Shown: piece by piece, positions 4,748 through 8,914 of the stretch | How positions within the stretch are numbered: the stretch's first letter is position 1 | Layout of the letters: each line of letters starts with the position of its first letter | NCBI GenBank assembly: GCA_964458125.1 | Contig: CAYWHE010000176.1 | Span: forward strand, 1 to 8,914 | Source: CAYWHE01 sp964458125 | Lineage (GTDB): Bacteria > Bacteroidota > Bacteroidia > AKYH767-A > OLB10 | Direction: 5' to 3' | Length of the DNA stretch: 8,914 nt | Position numbers and translations under genes: made by a program | Notes under the pieces: generated by a model | Database searches by the model: none | Told to the model about the DNA's origin: nothing | Seen by the model: only the letters and a program-made list of their open reading frames with translations

Positions 4748-7680
4748 AAACCATACATGCCCGTTACCTCGCTGCAGGATTACTTTTTCAACTCGTGATG
4801 CAATCGCCCGGTTCCCTGAAAGCGATTGATTTTATTGAAAACAAAGGGCAATGGAACCCTGCAGCCATTTACAAGGCTGATTTTTCCGGCGGCCAGGTTT
4901 TTTTACTGAAGGACGGATTTTTATTTACCTTATACGACACGAAAAAACTGCATGAATTTCATGATAACGGGGTGCAGCAGCACCTCCATGATAAAATCAA
5001 GTGTCATTCCTATAAGCTTACGTTTACAAATGCTTCGGATGCCGTTATTACCGGGATGGGGGAGAGCGGGTCTTACCGGAATTATTTCCTGGGGACGGAA
5101 ATGAAAAACTGGAAAGGCCACGTGAAAAGTTATGATTATGTGACCTATACAAATATTTTTCCGGGCATAGACCTGAAAGTTTATTCATCCGGCAACCGGT
5201 TCAAATATGATTTTATCCTGCACCCGGGCGCCCGGCTATCCGACATCAGCATGAAGCTGGATGGCCTTGATAGTATTTCCGGACAGGGGGAATCCCTGAA
5301 CATGTTTACGGCTTTTGGAAAGCTGACGGAAAATATTCCAATGGCATTTTTTGAATCCGGAAACAAAAAGGAAATGGTTCCCTGCTTTTACCGGGTTAAC
5401 GGAAACCAATTGTCTTTTGATATTCCAGGCTTGGATAAGAACAGCCGGAAGGCGAGGCTGATTATTGATCCGGTTTTGCTCCTCTCCACCTACAGTGGCT
5501 CGTCCGGCACCACCTATGGCAGCAGCGCAACTTATGATGCTCAGGGTAACCTGTTTATTGGAGCCCTTTTGTTTGATACCGGCTGGCCCTATACGCTGGG
5601 CGCCTATGACATTACTTACGGAGGCGGTATTGACATGGGCATTACCAAATTCGACCAGACCGGCAGCAACCAGTTATGGTCCACCTACCTGGGCGGAATG
5701 TATGAAGATATCGTGCTCAGCATGATGGCCAATAATAATGACGAATTGTTTGTTTTCGGATACACCTACCAGAATTATCCGGTAACGCCAGGTGCATACG
5801 ATGTTTCATCCAATGGCCAGAATGACATGGTGGTATCCAAATTATCATCCAATGGAAGCCAGCTGCTGGCATCAACCTATGTGGGTGGAAATGATGATGA
5901 CGGCCGCTCCCTTTACCTTTCCATGAATGTTCATTCGTATGGTGATCTGGATAAGGGAGAGTTGCAGCTTGATGCGGCCGGCAACCCGGTGGTGGCCAGT
6001 ATGACCCGTTCCGTTAATTTTCCGGTGACTCCAGGCGCCTTCCAGGTCACCCATGGAGGTAACATAGATGGTTGTGTATTTAAGCTGAACAGTACCTTGA
6101 CAAGCCTTGTATATTCAACATTCCTGGGAGGGGCAGAAGATGAAGCCTGTTATGGAATGGTGCTGGATGCTGCCGGAAACCCGGTAATGACGGGAGGTAC
6201 CAATAGCAATAACTTTCCGGTTTCACCGGGAGCCTATCAGCCGTCGTATGGCGGAGGATTTTCCTACCAGTTTGATTCCTTTGTTTCCGTATTGGATGCC
6301 ACAGGCAGTTCCCTGGTGGCATCGACATATTTTGGCTTTAGCAACAGTAAGGATAAGGGATATAAGACGGCCCTGGATACGGCCGGAAATATTTATGCGT
6401 TTGGAAACTCCGAAGGAACCTTGCCGGTTTCACCCGGCGTTTACAGCACCCAGAATACCGGTAATTACGTCATTAAGTTTAATCCGGCTTTGACGAATCT
6501 GTTAAAGTGTACGGCTTACGGTGACGGAACAGCTTATCCCAATCTGCAACCCATCGCTTTTCATGTTGACGGCTGCAACCAGGTCTATTGTGCCGGTTTT
6601 ACCAGCAGTACGTTTGGAAATCCCGGATTGTTTCCGGTCACACCCAATGCGCAGCAACCGGCCCCTTCCGGAACGCAGGACCTTCATGTAACCGTTTTGG
6701 CTGCCGATTTTGCATCGCTGCTGTATGGAAGTTATCTGGGCGGTGCGGTACGCGAACATACCGATGCAGGTTCGTCCCGCTTCGACCGTAACGCGATACT
6801 CTATGCCGGAGTCTGTACGGAAGAAAGTTTTTCCGGAGGATTTCCCGTGCTGCCCAATGCTTTCTCCCCCTCTTCCCAGACTCCCGACTGGGACATGGCC
6901 GGTGTGAAATGGGATTTTGCCGGTTGCCCAACAGGCGGTATTTCTGCAGCTCCCCAAATCGGACTGGCCTCTTCCGATACCAGCTGGTGTGATAAGAAGG
7001 CCATCGATTTCTTTGATCTTTCCACCAACAACCCGACATCCTGGCAATGGACTTTCCAGGGTGCTACACCGAACACTTCGACCCAACAGCATCCCGCCGG
7101 CATCTATTACCCGGCATACGGTTCGTTTGACGTACAGCTGATCGCCTGTAACGCAGCAGGCTGTGACACCCTGCTGCTTCCTGGATTTATTACCGAATTC
7201 CAGCTTCCTCCCGCACCGGTGATTACCTCATCCCATGATACCTTATATTGCACGCCAGCTTACAGTTACCAATGGTATGACCTGAACGGCCCGGTTCCCG
7301 GTGCCACAGGAAATTTCTTTGTTCCTCCTGCTCCACAAACCTATTTCGTCATCATCACTGATTCAATGGGTTGCTCTTCGCCATCGGGTTACGTGGTGGT
7401 TGCCGGCATGCATGATTTAACGGGCATCAGCCGGTTGACCTTGTTCCCAAATCCATCCGGTGGATTGGTAACCCTGGATTTCGAACAGGCTTCATCCGGA
7501 GTTCTTACCATCCTGGCACAAGATGTTACGGGCAGGACCATTCAAAACCTGTTCTCCGGTTACGCTTACCCGGGAAGTTTCCGTAAATTAATAGATATGC
7601 GTGATATTTCACCTGGAATGTATATGATCAGGATTAACCTGGATGGCGCTATACGTTATATACGAATCATCAGGAATTAA
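4744..7680 (+). CDS. Large T9SS-secreted SBBP-repeat protein with FIENKGQW N-terminal domain, PKD-like domain and sorting domain (978 aa)
   Basis: Residues 1-27 are a signal peptide ending in S-L-K-A. Residues 28-240 open with DFIENKGQW and contain YRNYFLGTE, FPGIDLKVY, YDFILHPGA and LIIDPVLLLSTYSG, the pattern of the N-terminal domain (DUF7948, from memory) of Bacteroidota SBBP-repeat proteins. Residues about 240-725 carry repeats marked by FPVTPGAY-like motifs at 281, 345, 426, 491, 560, 630 and 700, with paired STYLGG and DAAGNPV strands. Seven copies about 65-80 residues apart suggest a seven-bladed propeller. Residues about 740-816 look PKD-like (FFDLSTNNPTSWQWTFQGA, then YGSFDVQLIACNAAGCDT). 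Residues 820-886 are a probable Ig-like module (YQWYDLNG, TYFVIITDSMGCSS). Residues about 896-978 are the sorting domain (LFPNPSGG at 900, SPGMYMIRI, ending IRIIRN). The ATG shares 4 bp with the preceding stop. Function unknown; likely cell-surface or released. Confidence 0.93.
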   Translation: MKTIHARYLAAGLLFQLVMQSPGSLKAIDFIENKGQWNPAAIYKADFSGGQVFLLKDGFLFTLYDTKKLHEFHDNGVQQHLHDKIKCHSYKLTFTNASDAVITGMGESGSYRNYFLGTEMKNWKGHVKSYDYVTYTNIFPGIDLKVYSSGNRFKYDFILHPGARLSDISMKLDGLDSISGQGESLNMFTAFGKLTENIPMAFFESGNKKEMVPCFYRVNGNQLSFDIPGLDKNSRKARLIIDPVLLLSTYSGSSGTTYGSSATYDAQGNLFIGALLFDTGWPYTLGAYDITYGGGIDMGITKFDQTGSNQLWSTYLGGMYEDIVLSMMANNNDELFVFGYTYQNYPVTPGAYDVSSNGQNDMVVSKLSSNGSQLLASTYVGGNDDDGRSLYLSMNVHSYGDLDKGELQLDAAGNPVVASMTRSVNFPVTPGAFQVTHGGNIDGCVFKLNSTLTSLVYSTFLGGAEDEACYGMVLDAAGNPVMTGGTNSNNFPVSPGAYQPSYGGGFSYQFDSFVSVLDATGSSLVASTYFGFSNSKDKGYKTALDTAGNIYAFGNSEGTLPVSPGVYSTQNTGNYVIKFNPALTNLLKCTAYGDGTAYPNLQPIAFHVDGCNQVYCAGFTSSTFGNPGLFPVTPNAQQPAPSGTQDLHVTVLAADFASLLYGSYLGGAVREHTDAGSSRFDRNAILYAGVCTEESFSGGFPVLPNAFSPSSQTPDWDMAGVKWDFAGCPTGGISAAPQIGLASSDTSWCDKKAIDFFDLSTNNPTSWQWTFQGATPNTSTQQHPAGIYYPAYGSFDVQLIACNAAGCDTLLLPGFITEFQLPPAPVITSSHDTLYCTPAYSYQWYDLNGPVPGATGNFFVPPAPQTYFVIITDSMGCSSPSGYVVVAGMHDLTGISRLTLFPNPSGGLVTLDFEQASSGVLTILAQDVTGRTIQNLFSGYAYPGSFRKLIDMRDISPGMYMIRINLDGAIRYIRIIRN

Positions 7681-8113
7681 CGCGGTTTAAACGGACGGTT
7701 TGCTATGTTGTTTTCGCAGGTATACAGGACAGGATTCACTTCCTGTAAGTTCATCCGGTGTAAAATATTAACGCCGTTCTGGAATTATGATTCAATGCGA
7801 CCTGGCTTTTACAAGGACAACGTCCGAAGTGAAAGTCTTAGTCGAATGAATCCCGGTCGCGAAGCGAATCGGGATGGGTCCAGGGCTTGCACGGGGTTCA
7901 TAACCTTGATTCCTGATCCGGAATATTCCCTGCACCGCCGGAGTCAGTAAACCATACCGCACGAATACAATTTAATCCCGTTAAAATCCTGAATTTAAAG
8001 ACATTAAATTTACACAGATCACCACGTTTCCATGATTACTGTCATAAAATCCTTCGGGAGATAAGCCGAATTTAGGCTGCTGCAATTGGATTCACTCGTT
8101 AATTGGAATGAAC
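7681..8113. other. Intergenic region, 433 bp, no convincing gene
   Basis: An open frame of 81 codons at 7705-7950 has no recognisable domain, signal peptide or ribosome site and runs through a palindromic hairpin, so I do not call it a gene. The stretch contains the GC-rich hairpin listed separately, a palindrome GGAATATTCC at 7920-7929, short hairpins GGAC/GTCC (7815-7825) and GGTT/AACC (7895-7905), and AT-rich DNA from about 7960 to 8050 that probably holds the promoter of the next gene. TAAATTTA at 8005-8012 misses the Bacteroidota -7 consensus by one base. No hairpin is followed by a T-run, so no intrinsic terminator is called for the 978-residue gene. Confidence 0.6.
7850..7875. repeat. 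GC-rich hairpin with GCGAAGC mini-hairpin tip
   Basis: ATCCCG (7850-7855) pairs with CGGGAT (7870-7875). Inside it, a G-T wobble leads to TCGC (7857-7860) pairing with GCGA (7864-7867) around a GAA loop, leaving one bulged A. This gives about 11 pairs in 26 bases. The tip contains GCGAAGC, known from published work as an exceptionally stable DNA mini-hairpin. No T-tract follows, so a standard terminator is unlikely. A dispersed palindromic repeat or a transcript 3' structure are the main alternatives; only one copy is in this window. Confidence 0.6.
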
Positions 8114-8914
8114 ATGAAAAAAAACATTAAACTGATCAGCCTGCTGCTGTTGATTTCAACACCATTAATAGCCTCCTATTCTACCGACTGGATCAAACCT
8201 GCTGACAATTACCAAAAATCAGGAAATATGATCGCCCGGGACAAATCTGATAACCTGATTGTCACCGGATATATACAGACCAATAATATATTTACCAGAA
8301 AGTATGACAGGTTTGGAAATTTCCTGTGGGAAAAAACTTCATCATCAGGTATCGCAGGTAATTATGAAAAGCCGCGATGGGTTAATTGTGATAAGAGTAA
8401 AAACATTTATGTCGTCGGATACCGGTATTCATGGGGGTCATCCTGGGAGTATCCGAATGCTGTTGTGATTTTAAAATATAGCCCTTCGGGCGTTTTGCTT
8501 TGGAAGCAAAATATCAGCCTGAGCTATATCACGGGAAGTTCGACAGGGTATGCTTTCCACCTGGAAAGTGATGTTGATAATAATGGTAATTTATTTATCG
8601 GAACAGCAGCTACGAGCCCTGCCGGAATGGTGCTGATTAAATTGAATTCTGCAGGAACCGTATTGTTCAACAATACTGTCAATTTCGGCGCCTGGTTTCA
8701 TAAATTTAGTTCCATGCGTTTAAAAGGCAACAAAGTTATACTGGTGGGAACAACTGTTGTTGCATGGGATACAGCCGGAACATTTTTGTGGAGTAAAATC
8801 TCCTCCGGGCTTTCCGGGCTTGATGTGGAAATGGACGGAACCGGTAATGCGTACGTTTTAACTGCTGGCTCTAACGAGGTTTCGCCGACCAGCGGAAGCG
8901 ATATGGTTATTTAT
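8114..8914 (+). CDS. Secreted propeller-like repeat protein, 3'-truncated by window edge (first 267 aa)
   Basis: The frame is open to the window end, so the C-terminus and any sorting domain are not visible. Residues 1-20 form a signal peptide (MKKNIKLISLLLLISTPLIA). Repeat strands DKSDNLIVTG (43-52), DKSKNIYVVG (93-102), DNNGNLFIG (155-163), KGNKVILVG (204-212) and DGTGNAYVLT (241-250) resemble those of the 537-residue protein, as do the linking strands AVVILKYSPSGVLLW and SDMVIY. It is probably a paralogue or family member. I chose the ATG at 8114 because GGA at 8105-8107 lies 6 bp upstream; the in-frame ATG at 8108 would add only two residues (M-N). It is separated from the previous gene by 433 bp and so likely has its own promoter. 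Codons are visibly more A/T-rich than in the upstream genes. Function is unknown beyond export. Confidence 0.87.
   Translation, partial: MKKNIKLISLLLLISTPLIASYSTDWIKPADNYQKSGNMIARDKSDNLIVTGYIQTNNIFTRKYDRFGNFLWEKTSSSGIAGNYEKPRWVNCDKSKNIYVVGYRYSWGSSWEYPNAVVILKYSPSGVLLWKQNISLSYITGSSTGYAFHLESDVDNNGNLFIGTAATSPAGMVLIKLNSAGTVLFNNTVNFGAWFHKFSSMRLKGNKVILVGTTVVAWDTAGTFLWSKISSGLSGLDVEMDGTGNAYVLTAGSNEVSPTSGSDMVIY

Noticed and set aside
6502..7092. 196-codon open frame on the minus strand
   Set aside because: It lies wholly inside the well-supported 978-residue gene and its translation shows no domain. It is a shadow frame.
7705..7950. 81-codon open frame downstream of the 978-residue gene
   Set aside because: It has no signal peptide, domain or ribosome site, an odd composition rich in R, S and C, and it reads through the hairpin at 7850-7875. 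Most likely non-coding.
8005..8012. TAAATTTA as a -7 promoter box for the last gene
   Set aside because: It misses the final G of TAnnTTTG, no -33 TTTG lies at the right distance, and the surrounding DNA is AT-rich, so chance matches are likely.
8064..8078. Small hairpin AGCC/GGCT ahead of the last gene
   Set aside because: The stem is only 4 bp with a 7-base loop, too weak to call a riboswitch or attenuator.
8084..8107. Direct repeat AATTGGA (8084-8090 and 8101-8107)
   Set aside because: A 7-bp repeat in AT-rich DNA is easily due to chance. The second copy simply includes the GGA before the start codon.

Overview
The window looks like chromosomal DNA from a member of the Bacteroidota. All three complete genes encode exported proteins ending in the C-terminal sorting domain used by the type IX secretion system (T9SS): a Y/F-P-N-P motif about 80 residues from the end, a late PG-x-Y motif and a short basic/hydrophobic tail. 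Start sites mostly lack a strong Shine-Dalgarno sequence, which fits this phylum. No rRNA, tRNA, transposase, integrase, CRISPR array or phage gene is visible.

Layout. (1) Bases 1-2797, minus strand: two genes 25 bp apart, probably one operon. The upstream one (2797-1268) is a 509-residue protein with a beta-rich N-terminal half, a fibronectin-III-like domain and a T9SS sorting domain. The downstream one (1242 to beyond base 1) is partial: a signal peptide, a short tail-fibre-like stalk motif, then a pectate-lyase-type beta-helix. (2) Bases 2798-3133: divergent intergenic region with two interleaved long inverted repeats, three copies of CTGAACA and a perfect 10-bp palindrome. This is the most unusual non-coding DNA here. 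(3) Bases 3134-7680, plus strand: two genes overlapping by 4 bp (ATGA). They encode a 537-residue protein with eight propeller-like repeats and a 978-residue protein with a 'FIENKGQW' N-terminal domain, seven SBBP-type repeats, a PKD-like domain, a probable Ig-like domain and a sorting domain. (4) Bases 7681-8113: 433 bp without a convincing gene, with one compact GC-rich hairpin. (5) Bases 8114 to the end, plus strand: the first 267 residues of a third repeat protein resembling the 537-residue one, in visibly more AT-rich DNA.

Taken together this is a cluster of secreted or surface-anchored repeat proteins (beta-helices on one side, beta-propellers on the other) facing away from a shared control region. 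The secretion machinery is not encoded here. No enzyme active site is visible. Adhesion, carbohydrate binding or a structural surface role is plausible but is inference. I did not find a clear new defence, mobile or biosynthetic system. The best leads are the interleaved inverted repeats, the stalk plus beta-helix architecture and the translationally coupled propeller pair.
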